Position numbers and translations under genes: made by a program. From Hoyosella sp. YIM 151337 (GTDB lineage: Bacteria > Actinomycetota > Actinomycetes > Mycobacteriales > Mycobacteriaceae), in assembly GCF_026041215.1 (NCBI RefSeq), contig NZ_JAPEIQ010000026.1, positions 62,001 to 126,000 on the forward strand: a stretch of 64,000 bases of DNA. Reading direction: 5' to 3'. Under the pieces are notes generated by a model. It ran no database searches. It worked only from the letters and a program-made list of their open reading frames with translations, and was not told the DNA's origin. Positions 49,675 through 60,300 of this stretch are shown here, in pieces. Numbering within the stretch: position 1 is the first letter of the stretch; every line of letters starts with the position of its first letter.

Positions 49675-50658
49675 GTGACATTGTGGTCACGTTTTCCCGC
49701 GCGGTCAGCTATTTTCGCGCCCATTGTGGCGCTGGCTGCGGTCACCATCCCGGTAACTTCCGCGACCGCCTCGCCACCGCCTGCCGCCGTTGCGCAGGTG
49801 GATCAGGTCTCGCCCACGCGGACCGACCTCATGGTTGATTCCCCGGCAATGCAGCGCACAATTCGCGTGCATGTCCTGCACCCCGCGCACTCGTCACCGC
49901 GTCCGACGTTCTATCTGCTCGACGGCAACGAAGCGACGTACGAGCAAAGCGACTGGATCGCGAAGACCGACATCACCGAGTTCGCTGCGACGAAGGACGT
50001 CAACATCGTTCTGCCGGCGGGTGGTGAGGGCAGCTACTACACCGACTGGCAGCAGCCCGACCCGGAGTTCGGCGTGTACAAGTGGGAAACGTTCCTCACT
50101 GAGGAACTTCCGCCGATTGTCGACAGCTATTTCCGCGGCAACGGCCGCAACGCGATCGGCGGCATCTCCATGGGCGGGCAGGCGGCGTTTACCCTCACTG
50201 CGCGCCATCCCGATCTGTATCGGGGGGTGGTTGCGATCAGTTCCTGCCCGCTCGTCGCGCCGGAGCCTTACCAGGACTCGGTGCGCGCCGGTATCGCGTA
50301 CCGGGGCGGCGACGCGGACAACATGTGGGGGCCGAGGAACGCGGCTGGCTGGTTCGAGCACGACCCGGCACAGAATCTGGACGGGCTCCGCGGCAAACCG
50401 CTCTACCTTTATGCCGGGAGTGGCGCACCAGGCCGTCATGAACAGCATTTCGATGACGACACCCGCGCGACCATCGTGGTTGGCGGCCCGATCGAGGCGG
50501 CAGCACTGGCGTGTTCCACTGATTTCGCGGCACGCCTCGCGGCTGGCGGGATCACACCGACGCTGGATTTCCGTCCGTCGGGAACGCATTCGTGGCCGTA
50601 CTGGCAGGACGCGATCCGTTCCGCGTGGCCTACCGTCGAAGCTGCTGTGGAGCAGTGA
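49675..50658 (+). CDS. secreted Ag85/mycolyltransferase-like esterase
   Basis: 327 residues from GTG 49675 (GAGG upstream). Signal peptide (about 1-32, ending in SATASPPPA). Antigen-85-type alpha/beta hydrolase: FYLLDGNEATYEQSDWIAKT, GSYYTDWQQPDPEFGVYKWE, nucleophile motif IGGISMGGQAAFTL (about 160) and the His in GTHSWPYWQ (about 305). Ag85 relatives transfer mycolic acids to trehalose or arabinogalactan outside the membrane. It converges on the glycosyltransferase gene of the lipid synthase operon with a 29-bp overlap of 3' ends; its substrate could include that operon's product. Confidence 0.87.
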   Translation: MTLWSRFPARSAIFAPIVALAAVTIPVTSATASPPPAAVAQVDQVSPTRTDLMVDSPAMQRTIRVHVLHPAHSSPRPTFYLLDGNEATYEQSDWIAKTDITEFAATKDVNIVLPAGGEGSYYTDWQQPDPEFGVYKWETFLTEELPPIVDSYFRGNGRNAIGGISMGGQAAFTLTARHPDLYRGVVAISSCPLVAPEPYQDSVRAGIAYRGGDADNMWGPRNAAGWFEHDPAQNLDGLRGKPLYLYAGSGAPGRHEQHFDDDTRATIVVGGPIEAAALACSTDFAARLAAGGITPTLDFRPSGTHSWPYWQDAIRSAWPTVEAAVEQ

Positions 50659-51799
50659 CGAGTTCTTCCAGCACGTCCGCAGCCCTGCCCGCTCCCCCGG
50701 CTGCGCGAAATGATTGGCCGATGCGGGCAGCTGCCGCTAGGTAACCTGCGGCGGGGTCGAGCACAGCATCGATCCCGCCGATGATGTGCTCGGCAGTTGC
50801 GCGACGGAAGCGCAGCCGCACCCCAGCCCCGGCGTCGGCGACGTGCTGTGCCACCACCGGCTGATCGTCGCGGATCGGCGCTGTGACCAGCGGGACGCCG
50901 TTCCACAGCGCCTCGCACACGGTGTTGTGCCCCGCGTGGCACACCACCGCATCAATGAACGGCAGGAGCGCACGCTGCGGTACGAAGGGGCGTACAAGAA
51001 CGTTCGCTGGTACCTCACCCACCGCGCTATCGGGGTCGACGAGGACCGCACGGAACCGGTCTGCGTTCGCTCCGATCGCAGCTGCGGCTTTACGCAGGAA
51101 CTCCGCACCGGTTGTGCCGTTTACAGTCCCCATGCTGATCAGCACAGTGTGCGCGCCGGTATCGAGAAACTCCCACGGGAAGTCAGTCTCAATGCTGTCG
51201 CGTAGCGCGGGGCCGACCATCCAAACCCGTTCGGCAGCGATGGCTGGCCGCCCGGCGAGGTCCTCCGTGGTAAACGCGAGAATGCCGTGTGGGGAGAAAC
51301 GCGGGTCGCTGTCGCCGGCTGGATCCCCGATTTCGCTTCGCAGCCCTGCCAGCACCGAGTCGATCCAAGCTTTGACTTTCGGCATGCCTCCGAGCGGGTC
51401 GGACAGCTCCGTCGACGTCGTCGCGGACGTCACCCACGGGATTCCCTCCCGCTCCGCCACCAGGCCGCCAGCGAATGCTTGCTGGTCCGCAACCACGACG
51501 TCCGGCGAGAACTCTCGCACCGCTTTCGTAACGAAAGGTTCCATGGCCCGCGCGAGCGGCACCAGGAACCGTTCGATCAGAAACTGCAGCGCCGCAGGTC
51601 CCGTGAGGTCCCCGCGCTCGCCGGACGGTTCAGCGTCGTAATCGAAAACACGTGCTTGCTGATCGCCAAGCGCCCGGATCAAACGTTCAGGCCCCGACCA
51701 CGCGACGTCGTGTCCGCGCTCGCGCAGTTCCGCGGCGACCGTGAGCGCCGGGTTGATGTGCCCGACGAGCGGCGGCACGACGAACAGAAACCGGCTCAC
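50630..51799 (-). CDS. MGT-type glycosyltransferase (GT1 family)
   Basis: 389 residues, GTG start directly after the stop of the hydrolase gene. GT-B fold of the macrolide/UGT group: FLFVVPPLVGHINPALTVAA (about 4-23, the N-terminal acceptor-domain signature), then the donor domain VLISMGTVNGTTGAEFLRKA (about 225) and the nucleotide-sugar motif LPFIDAVVCHAGHNTVCEAL (about 285-305, HxGxxT type). Transfers a sugar from a UDP- or TDP-sugar to a lipid or polyketide acceptor. As the last gene of the synthase operon it points to a glycosylated product such as a glycolipid. Confidence 0.88.
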   Translation of the reverse strand: MSRFLFVVPPLVGHINPALTVAAELRERGHDVAWSGPERLIRALGDQQARVFDYDAEPSGERGDLTGPAALQFLIERFLVPLARAMEPFVTKAVREFSPDVVVADQQAFAGGLVAEREGIPWVTSATTSTELSDPLGGMPKVKAWIDSVLAGLRSEIGDPAGDSDPRFSPHGILAFTTEDLAGRPAIAAERVWMVGPALRDSIETDFPWEFLDTGAHTVLISMGTVNGTTGAEFLRKAAAAIGANADRFRAVLVDPDSAVGEVPANVLVRPFVPQRALLPFIDAVVCHAGHNTVCEALWNGVPLVTAPIRDDQPVVAQHVADAGAGVRLRFRRATAEHIIGGIDAVLDPAAGYLAAAARIGQSFRAAGGAGRAADVLEELVTAPQQLRR

Positions 51800-52609
51800 T
51801 CAGGCGCCGATCTTGCCCGCGTCACGCAGCGTCGCCTGATGCCCGCCGAACAGCCAGTCCGCAACCATCGTCCGGGTCAGCGCGGGCTTTTCGACGAGCA
51901 CTGAATGCCCCATGCCGTCGAGGATCTGCACGTCAAACGCAGGGAGCTTCGCGCGAAGCAGGTCAACCTGGTACGACAGCCCCGTCTGGGTGCCGAAAAC
52001 GCCGAGCACGGGACACGTGACGTCAGCGAGGTCTTCGCTGATCAGAGCACTGCTGGGGATGTCGTCGACGATCGTGGTCGACTGCAGGATCTTGTACGCC
52101 GCTTTGGACAGCCGCGCGGGGTGTGACCCATACGTTTCGGCGATGTAGTCGAACGCGTCAGGCTTGCCGAGCCGCTGCACCGCATCGGTGAGGCCTTCAC
52201 GGATGTGGATCGCCCATTGGCGGACGGGCGGTTCCGCTTCCATGAACAGAATGCTCGCGGTCCGCTCCGGGTGAGCGGCAGCGAAACCGAAGGCGATCGT
52301 GCCGCCGAACGAGTTGCCGACCAGGTGGACCGGGTGGTTGATGCCAAGTTCGTCGAGCATTCCGCGCAGATCGTCCACGAACTGTTCGAGTTTGTAACCA
52401 CTCGCGGGCCGTGAGCTGCGCCCATGCCCGCGAAGGTCGTACATCACCACGTCGATGCCAAGTTCGGCGAGCGCCGGGCCGACCGTGAAGTAGTAGCTCG
52501 CGAGGCTGTCATATAGCAGACCGTGCAGCAGCACGACCGTCATGGAGGCGTCAGCGGGCCCCATGCGCTGCACGTGGACGTCGAGGTCACCAACTTTAAG
52601 CGTGGTCAT
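51800..52609 (-). CDS. alpha/beta hydrolase, possible thioesterase/release enzyme
   Basis: 269 residues from ATG 52609, overlapping the ACP stop as ATGA. VVLLHGLLYDSLASYYF (oxyanion region), YDLRGHGRSSRP, nucleophile motif LVGNSFGGTIAFGFA (about 105; GNSFGG), VFGTQTGLSYQ (region of the acid) and GMGHSVLVEKP (His about 240). The position between ACP and glycosyltransferase suggests that it releases the acyl chain from the ACP or transfers it, but substrate specificity cannot be read from the sequence. Confidence 0.85.
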   Translation of the reverse strand: MTTLKVGDLDVHVQRMGPADASMTVVLLHGLLYDSLASYYFTVGPALAELGIDVVMYDLRGHGRSSRPASGYKLEQFVDDLRGMLDELGINHPVHLVGNSFGGTIAFGFAAAHPERTASILFMEAEPPVRQWAIHIREGLTDAVQRLGKPDAFDYIAETYGSHPARLSKAAYKILQSTTIVDDIPSSALISEDLADVTCPVLGVFGTQTGLSYQVDLLRAKLPAFDVQILDGMGHSVLVEKPALTRTMVADWLFGGHQATLRDAGKIGA

Positions 52610-52947
52610 GGTTGTTCCCCGACGGCCGGGGCCGGGGCGTTGAGGCTGTCGACGACGAAGTCCACGAGCTGCCCTACGGTGACGTGCATGATCTGCTCGA
52701 GTTCCATCCCCGCGATGAACTGCGCGAAGTTCACTTGCTCGCCCCACCGTTCGCGCAACTGCCCGGAGAGCGCCACGAGGTCGATGCTTTCCATTTCCAG
52801 GTCGTCGTGGAACTCCGTGCCGCGGGTGATCTCGTTCGGGTCGACGTCGAACACCTCAAGCATGTCGGCCAGCATCGACGTAATCGCGTCGAACACCTCG
52901 GATTCATCGACGGTGCCGGAGTCGTTGCGCACCGGGTTTTCGCTCAT
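52606..52947 (-). CDS. discrete acyl carrier protein
   Basis: 113 residues, acidic. Carrier motif HDDLEMESIDLVALSGQLRE (about 48-67); the phosphopantetheine Ser is present in ESI, with Glu in place of the usual Asp. Helix 3 region FAQFIAGMELEQIMHVTVGQ is longer than usual. ATGA overlaps on both sides couple it to the large synthase and to the hydrolase gene. It probably receives the growing chain, or hands the finished chain to the release and glycosylation steps, and is pantetheinylated by the PPTase domain of the upstream protein. Confidence 0.9.
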   Translation of the reverse strand: MSENPVRNDSGTVDESEVFDAITSMLADMLEVFDVDPNEITRGTEFHDDLEMESIDLVALSGQLRERWGEQVNFAQFIAGMELEQIMHVTVGQLVDFVVDSLNAPAPAVGEQP

Positions 52948-55900
52948 CAGTTCTCTGTCTCCTCGTCGGTGTGGCCCGTCCAGGCCACAACATACCTGCG
53001 TGACGGCAGCGAAGGCGGGTTCTCGGTGACGACCGTCGAGACCTCGAATACGTCGCCAGCGGCTGCCACGGACAGTCGCGCGCCGCTACCGGCACCAGGA
53101 TGGACCGCCACGATCTCGAATCGTTTCGGTTCACCTTGCAGCCCAGTGCCCAGCCGCTTTGCTACCGCTTCCTTCGCGGTCCACAGCCGCGTGAACCACA
53201 GGGCACGCTCGCCGGACAAATCATCAAGCAGAGTCTTTTCGGCCGCGGTGAGTGCGGCGAGCTCGGCGGCGGCGTCTCTGACGCGAATCTCTTCGGCGTC
53301 GATTCCGCACGCGCCGTCGCGAGCGATCGCCACTCCGATTTCGGCACAGTGCGCGAGAGACACAGTGAGGTGCGGCAGCACTCGTCGATGGCGTCCGCGA
53401 ACGAAGGGCACACCCGAGGCGGCGTTACCGATTTCGAGTTCCTGCGGATAAATGCCGCCCGGCTGGGTCTGCCAGAGATACTGCCGGACAGCGTCTTTCG
53501 CGGCGATGCGGCCCAGCAGCCATTGGCGCCGGCGCCGCGGCGGGATCGCGGCGTACTGTTCCCTTTCACTGCGGCCGAGCATTTTCCGCGCGACGAGTTC
53601 GCGGGTGGCGAGGTCTGGCCACATCTCTGTCACCTCCGCCCACCCTTCGGGCCGCAGCGTCGAGAGCGCGTGCTCCTCAGGTGCGCAGTCGGTGGCCCTG
53701 ATGACCGGGTTGGAATCGAAGCGGCGATCCTGCCAGCCCGTTATTTGTGCCCACACCTGGCCGTGGACAGCGAGTTGCACGTCCGCGGTGATGAACTGGT
53801 CGTTGAGTTCGCGGATGACGACGGTGCAGTCCACCGCGGTGCCAGGAGTGGGATGGTCGCCGAAGAACTCGATGCGTCCCATCCCCACGGGAAACACAGT
53901 GGACCGCTCGGTGACGGTCGACTGGACCCAGTAGCCAAGGAGTTGGCCCGCGTTGTCGAGCAGTGCGCCCGGTGCGGCCGGGGTGGTGAGCACCCCGCGG
54001 ACGTGCCGGGCACCGATCGCGGTGAGTTCGGTGACGCCCTGGAATTGGGGTCCGTGGAACATCCACCGCCGCGAATACAGTTCGGAGGCTTTGTCTTTAG
54101 GCACGTGCTCACGCTCGAACCGCCAGGACGCGGGCCGCCGCACGGGATAGGCCGGAGCGACGGTGACACGGGCACGCGCGTGGCCCTGAATCGTCACAGC
54201 CACAGTGCCGTCAGCCGACGGGACGGCCGTGACGGGCACCGTGACGGACGGGATGACTGGCAGCCACTTGTCGAAGCGAACATCAGTGAGCGTCATCGCG
54301 ACTCGGCCTGGGGCCGCCTGCCGAGCGAACCCCGTCATGTGGTCAACGAGCGTGGTGGCTGGGACCACTGGCCACCGTTCTTCATGATCCGGCCAGTCCG
54401 GCGGAAGTTTGAAGAAGCTGTGGTCGATCAGATACGGCATCGCCCGCAGCGACACATCGAGTGACGTCTCGAGCGACGTGATCGGTGCGATTATGGGTGT
54501 GCTGGACCGTGGCGCGGCCGCTGCCGCCATCAGTTCCCGCGCGGCACGCTGCGTGTCCTCCACGAGCGCGGCGAACTCAGTGCCCCACGCGGTTGTGGGC
54601 ATCTCCTGCGCAGCAGCGGTTTTCACCACCACCCGCTGATCCTGTGGGATGCTGATGAGCGAACCACTGAGATCGATGCGCACCTGCTGTCCCGCACGCA
54701 CTGGAGCACCGCCTGACTGGTAGCCCTCAACCCACAGCGCGGCGCGGACGCGATCGAGTTGCTCCGCCGCCCCGGCTTTGGGGGCGTGCGCAGGAATCGC
54801 GAGATGGTCGCGGCCCTGCAGAATGTCGCCAATCAAGGCACTGACTTGTCCGGTGCCCATTTGGATGAACGCCGCGAACCCCGCGCCGTGCATGTTCGTG
54901 ATCAGTTCGCGGAACCGCACCGTTTCGACGAGGTGCCGGATGTAGATCCGTCGGATCGTGGCGGGGTCCGCAGGGAAAGGCGCCATCGTGGTCGCTGACC
55001 AGACAGGTGTTTTCGCCGGATGCACGCTGAGTGATTCGAAGTCCCGGACGATCGGGCCGAGGAACGGGGCGAGCATCGGCGTGTGGAATCCAGACTGGAA
55101 CGGCAGCACCTGGCTGATCACCCCGTCAGCCCGGAACCGCTCCACTACGGTGGCGATCGCGTCAGCCGGACCGCAGACGATGGACTGATTCGGTGCATTG
55201 TCGTGCGAGAGCACTACCTCCGGCCATTCGGTAATCGCTTGTGCCACATGGGGTGCGGATGCGCCGATCACAGCGAACTCCACGCCCGGCACCGTGACGG
55301 AACTCGGGTCGAACTGGTCAAGGAACGCGTCGATCTCAGTGTGGCTGAAAATCCCGCCCTCGGTCATGGCGGACCATTCACCGACGCTGTGCCCAGCGAA
55401 CCCGTCTGCCCGCACACCCAAACGGGTCAGCGCGCGGTGCAAGATGCGGCCCAGCTGGAAAACCGCTGCGCCGTGGCTGCCGACGTGACCGGCGCCGACA
55501 GCCAAGTCACTGACACTCGAGATGCCCAGTTCGGTTGCGAGCGAACCGATATCAGGCGCGAATTCCGCTTCGAGACCGGGAAATACCATCGCGATTTTGC
55601 CGCCACCAGGTTCAAGCAGCGGCGTGGGCGTGAACCACATGTTCGACCTGCCGCGCCACGGAACACCACGCGCGACGGCCTTGCGCGCCAGCGCAAGGCG
55701 CTTGGGTGTGGGGTCGGCTATGGCAATGCGCACCCTGCCGTCGCCGATGTCATGCTGACGAAGGAGCGAATCCGGTTGGGCGAGAAGCTCCGCCAGGTCG
55801 CTCACCGTGCCGGCGGCGAGGCGAACGAGCGCGGCGGGCTCAGTGACCGTGATCGGCGCGGCGCGAATGAGCGACTCTTCGAGGATCACGTGCGCGTTGA

Positions 55901-57302
55901 TGCCACCGAACCCGAATGCGTTCACCCCGGCGCGCCGTGCTGACTGGCCACCTGCCAGTTCCCATGGTTGTGCCGATTCGATTGGAGCGAAACGTGTTTC
56001 GCTCAGCGTTGGATGCGGTTCGGCGCAATGCAGGGTCGGGAGCAGGGTCCGGTGGTGGACTGCCAGCGCCGCCTTGATGAGGCCTGCCGCCCCGGCTGCG
56101 GGCATGGTGTGGCCGATCATCGATTTGACGGTGCCGATGACGGGGCGTGCCTCGTCGGGGCGGTGCGGACCGAACACTTCAAGCAGGGTTTTCAGTTCGG
56201 CCCCATCGCCCGCGACAGTGCCGGTGCCGTGGGCTTCGAGAAGACCAATCGACCCGGGTGCACGCGGATCGAGCCCCGCGGCTGACCACGCTTGCGACAC
56301 CGCCTGGACCTGACCCGACGGGTCGGGATTGAACAGACTGGCGGTCCGTCCGTCGCTGGCGACACCGGTGCCCGCGATAACCGCGTACACCCGGTCGCCG
56401 GCACGTTCAGCGTCGGCGAGCCGCTTGAGGACGACAATCCCCGTACCCTCCCCGATCAGCACCCCATCGGCGCGGCGGTCAAACGGCCGGATCTGCTGAG
56501 ACGCGGAGAGCGCACCGAGCTGGCTGAAGACACTCCACAGGGTGACGTCGTGACAGTGATGCACCCCGCCGGCGAGCATGAGGTCGCAGCGTCCGCTGAG
56601 CAGCGCCGATACCGCCTGATCGACGGCGACGAGCGAGGACGCGCACGCCGCGTCGACCGTGTAGGCGGGGCCGCGCAAATCCAGCCGATTCGCGATCCGT
56701 GACGCTGACAGGTTCGGTACCAGGCCGATCGCGCCGTCCGCGTTGGGTGGCCGCAACTGCGCCTGAAACGCGTCCTTCACCTGCTCTAGTACGCCGGGAT
56801 CAATGCCGGGAACCACTTCGGTGAGCGTGCGCACCAACTGGGTCGCGGTGCGCACCTGCTGGTCTAGCCGGGCGAGACCGGGCGTCAAGTATCCGCCACG
56901 TCCCAGGACCACACCGATGCGTGCGCGATCCGCCGGCAACACCGCTGAGCCGCCCGCATCGTCAATCGCTTCCGCCGCGACCTTCAGCGCGATCAGCTGG
57001 TCGGGGTCAATGTCGCCGACCGAGTTCGGCATGATGCCGAACCGGGCGGGATCGATGTCGGCTTCGACGAATCCGCCGCGGCGGCAGTAGAACTTGTCGG
57101 CTCGCTTCTGGGTGCGGGCCGCCGGATCGTAGAACTCTCCGTCCCAGCGGTGCGCAGGCACATCCGTCACACTGTCGACCCCCTCCGACAGGTTCTTCCA
57201 ATACTCGTCGAGGTTGTTCGCACCAGGGAAAAGCGCACCCATCCCCACGATCGCGACTTTGTCACCGCCGCGGTCGCGCCCTGTCGCGGACGCGGTCACC
57301 AC
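52947..57302 (-). CDS. multidomain synthase: KS-AT-DH-PPTase
   Basis: 1451 residues from GTG 57302 (GTG 57299 gives the usual GTGA overlap). Ketosynthase about 12-475: Cys in DAACASSLVAVD, His in LLEAHGTGTVAGD and GTVKSMIGHTMPAAG, end NAFGFGGINAHVILEE. Acyltransferase about 565-890: GHSVGEWSAMTEGG and QSGFHTPML (FH, malonyl type). Dehydratase-type double hotdog about 960-1210: LIDHSFFKLPPDW (His) and LLDNAGQLLGYWV (Asp). C-terminal 4'-phosphopantetheinyl transferase about 1310-1435: GIDAEEIRVR and LWTAKEAVAKRLG. The order recalls PUFA-synthase and heterocyst-glycolipid-type systems, where a PPTase can be fused. Confidence 0.88.
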   Translation of the reverse strand: MVTASATGRDRGGDKVAIVGMGALFPGANNLDEYWKNLSEGVDSVTDVPAHRWDGEFYDPAARTQKRADKFYCRRGGFVEADIDPARFGIMPNSVGDIDPDQLIALKVAAEAIDDAGGSAVLPADRARIGVVLGRGGYLTPGLARLDQQVRTATQLVRTLTEVVPGIDPGVLEQVKDAFQAQLRPPNADGAIGLVPNLSASRIANRLDLRGPAYTVDAACASSLVAVDQAVSALLSGRCDLMLAGGVHHCHDVTLWSVFSQLGALSASQQIRPFDRRADGVLIGEGTGIVVLKRLADAERAGDRVYAVIAGTGVASDGRTASLFNPDPSGQVQAVSQAWSAAGLDPRAPGSIGLLEAHGTGTVAGDGAELKTLLEVFGPHRPDEARPVIGTVKSMIGHTMPAAGAAGLIKAALAVHHRTLLPTLHCAEPHPTLSETRFAPIESAQPWELAGGQSARRAGVNAFGFGGINAHVILEESLIRAAPITVTEPAALVRLAAGTVSDLAELLAQPDSLLRQHDIGDGRVRIAIADPTPKRLALARKAVARGVPWRGRSNMWFTPTPLLEPGGGKIAMVFPGLEAEFAPDIGSLATELGISSVSDLAVGAGHVGSHGAAVFQLGRILHRALTRLGVRADGFAGHSVGEWSAMTEGGIFSHTEIDAFLDQFDPSSVTVPGVEFAVIGASAPHVAQAITEWPEVVLSHDNAPNQSIVCGPADAIATVVERFRADGVISQVLPFQSGFHTPMLAPFLGPIVRDFESLSVHPAKTPVWSATTMAPFPADPATIRRIYIRHLVETVRFRELITNMHGAGFAAFIQMGTGQVSALIGDILQGRDHLAIPAHAPKAGAAEQLDRVRAALWVEGYQSGGAPVRAGQQVRIDLSGSLISIPQDQRVVVKTAAAQEMPTTAWGTEFAALVEDTQRAARELMAAAAAPRSSTPIIAPITSLETSLDVSLRAMPYLIDHSFFKLPPDWPDHEERWPVVPATTLVDHMTGFARQAAPGRVAMTLTDVRFDKWLPVIPSVTVPVTAVPSADGTVAVTIQGHARARVTVAPAYPVRRPASWRFEREHVPKDKASELYSRRWMFHGPQFQGVTELTAIGARHVRGVLTTPAAPGALLDNAGQLLGYWVQSTVTERSTVFPVGMGRIEFFGDHPTPGTAVDCTVVIRELNDQFITADVQLAVHGQVWAQITGWQDRRFDSNPVIRATDCAPEEHALSTLRPEGWAEVTEMWPDLATRELVARKMLGRSEREQYAAIPPRRRRQWLLGRIAAKDAVRQYLWQTQPGGIYPQELEIGNAASGVPFVRGRHRRVLPHLTVSLAHCAEIGVAIARDGACGIDAEEIRVRDAAAELAALTAAEKTLLDDLSGERALWFTRLWTAKEAVAKRLGTGLQGEPKRFEIVAVHPGAGSGARLSVAAAGDVFEVSTVVTENPPSLPSRRYVVAWTGHTDEETEN

Positions 57303-60300
57303 CCGGACGCCGTGTACACGACCGCGTTCGCTGACTCGTCACCCCAGGCGAGTTCCCGAAGCAGACTGGCCGTTCCCTCCTCAGGATCGATCAGCGCGAC
57401 CCCGCGCTTCGCGTACGACCGCATGAGTTCGGGGGTGACCATGCCGTTGTTCTCCCCCGTCGGCGCCCACGGGCCCCAATGCACGGTGAGTCCGCGACGC
57501 TTCCCCGCGACCGACCAGTTGCGGCCGAGTGCTTCGAGTTCGTCGTTCGCAGCGGCGTAGTCGGCCTGCCCGCGGTTGCCCAGCACAGCGGCGATACTGC
57601 CGAAGAACACCATGAAGCGCGGGCCGTTCGAAAGGCCCTCGGCGGTGGCGATGAGATGCCGGGCACCGGCGACCTTGGTCGTGTACACCCGGGCGAACGA
57701 TTCCGGCGCTTTCTCCGCGATCAGTTTGTCCTCGATCACGCCCGCGGCGTACACGATGCCATCGAGGCGGCCATGTTCAGCATGCAAACTGTGCACAAGG
57801 TTCGTGACTGACTCAGGGTCGCGGATGTCGGCTGACCGGTATCGCACAGTGGCACCGAGTTCACGGAGGCGCTCTAGTGTGCCCCGCACTTCACGCTCAG
57901 CCAGCGTGCGGCTGACAGCGGACTCGATTTCGGCGGGTGTGCGCAACCCCATCTCGATCAGCGCGGCCCGGATATCAGACGCTGACGACGCGGCCGCGAT
58001 CCGCGGATCCTCCGCCTCCAGCGACAGTGGCGTACGTCCGACGAGTTCGATGTGGCACCGGCTCGCACCAGCCAGTGTTGCGGCGAAACGCGCCGTGATG
58101 CCACGCGCGCCGCCAACCATTAAGACGACCGAATCCTGGTCGAGACCGAGCGCAGCGGCTTCTGCCATGCCGACGCCACTCGGCCCCGCGCCGGCCATCG
58201 CGGCGGCGCCGAGATCCGCTGACTCCAACGCCAGCCCGGACCGTTCACCGTTGTCGAGCAGCACGACCGGTTCGCCCGGCGCAGCTGCTGTTTCCGCGGC
58301 CAGCGCGGCCGCGAACCGGTGCACATCGAGATCGTTCGATTCAACGACGCTGGCATGCAAGTCCGGGTATTCGCGGCTCACTGTGCGGAAGAAGCCGCGC
58401 AATCCTTCGCCGGGGCCTGCGGCGAGGAGCCAGCGTGGTGACGCGGCGATCAGTTCACGCAGAATCGGGAACGCGTCCGGAAGCGACGGCGCGTCATCGC
58501 GGTCTTGACTACCGAGGTAGAACACCCCGTCAGCGTGCACGTCCATGGCGGCCCGGATGGCGGTGAAACTGGGCGCGGCGATGATTGGTGTCGCGTCGAG
58601 CGCGTGCAGCTGGTTCTTCAGCGCTTCGGCGAGCGGTCCGCCACCGATGACGAGAACCCGCAACCCAGCGAGCTGCGGTGCCGACTCGATGGGCGTTATC
58701 GGGACGGGGCGCATGAGAAGCCGCTGCGGCGCGATGACGGTGGCCGCGTCAGAAGCAGGGCTGGCGGGGTCACTGATCACTGCCGGTGTCGCCGCCGCCC
58801 CGAGCTTGCTCGCGAGCAGTTCCGCGATCGCTGCTGCGGTGCGCGCCTTCGACACTTCCTCGATCTCGCTGTCGTCAGCGGTGTCGAGCCCCAGTTCGGC
58901 CGCCAGTTCGCCGGCGATCTCAGCGCGTTTGATCGAGTCGACGCTGAGGTCCGCTTCGAGGTCGAGGTCGGGTTCGATCATGTCGACCGGGTAGCCGGTG
59001 CGGCGGCCAATCACCTCGTATACCCGCGACAACACCGACTTTTCGGTGTGCGCAGGGTGCTGCGTTTCGGCGGGTTCCCCAGTTTCGGCGGGCTCCGGCT
59101 CGAATGTCACCTGCGCAGGTTGCGGTGCGTTGATGATCGGCGCAGACGAAGGAACGTTCGCGCCCGCGCCGAGGTAGCCGAGCAGAACGTCGCGCTGTGC
59201 CGCCACCATTTCGCGACTGGTGCGCAAGAACTCACTGATCAGCGCTTCCGCGCCCGGCGAAGGTGGTGGGGTCGTACTCATGGCAGGCGTCAATCTCACT
59301 TGGGTCGCAGGTGCAAGCGCACCCTGGGGGATGGAACCATCAGCAGTCCGGACGAGATGACCATCAACTGTCCAGCCGGGCCGCTTGATTGTGACAGCTG
59401 GATCAGGGATCACCGCGTCCCGGCCGTCGAACAGCCAGCTCGTGCGCTGATCGACACCCGCCGCGGCAAGCTGAGCCAGCGCGGTCAACAGCCCCGCAAG
59501 GCCAGACGACCGCCCGTCATCGAGTGCCACAGCCGCGTGCTGCTTGCCGGCGAGGATCGAGTTCGTCAGCTTGGTGAGCACCGCTCCCGGCCCGACTTCG
59601 ATAAACACGCGGGCGCCCGCGTCATACATGGCGCTCACTTGTTCACGGAAGCGGACCGGAGCGCTGATTTGCTGGGCCAGACCGTCACGTACCGCGGAAC
59701 GGCTGTCGGGATAAACGGCGGCAGTGGTGTTCGAGTAGACGGGCAGTTCAGCCGGATACAGCGGGGTTTCCGCGAGCCGCTGCGCGAACAGTTCGGTGGC
59801 TGCAGCGACGACGGGGCTGTGGAACGCGCATGCGACGTTGATGCGTTTCACGGACAGGCCTGCCGCTTTAAGCGCATCAGCGGCGGCCGCGACAGCCGGG
59901 GTAGGTCCGGAAATCACGTTCTGCTTCGGCGCGTTCTCGTTCGCGATGACGACGTCGCGGCCGAGTCCTGCCGCATTCAGGACGTCGGATATGCCCTGCG
60001 TCGTTGCGGACACTGCCGCCATCGCACCCTGGTCGGTGAGGTCACCGGCGGCACGGACGATCGCCTCGGCGCGGGCGGCACTGAGTTCGAGCAGTGTGTC
60101 GGGATCGAGCACGCCGGCAGCGGCGAGGGCGGCGAGTTCCCCGTAACTGTGGCCGCCGACCATGTCGGGAACGATCCCCGCGTCACGCAGCAGATCATGA
60201 AACGCCATTTCGACGATCCCCAGCGCGGGCTGGGCCACCCTGGTGTCGGTGATCGCGGCGCGATGACGTTCTGCTGCCGCTTTGCTGAACGCGGCGGCTG

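Noticed and set aside
51800-52747. Longer start for the alpha/beta hydrolase at 52747
   Set aside because: The extra 46 residues are Arg/Gly-rich shadow of the ACP gene; ATG 52609 gives a normal family N-terminus and an ATGA overlap.
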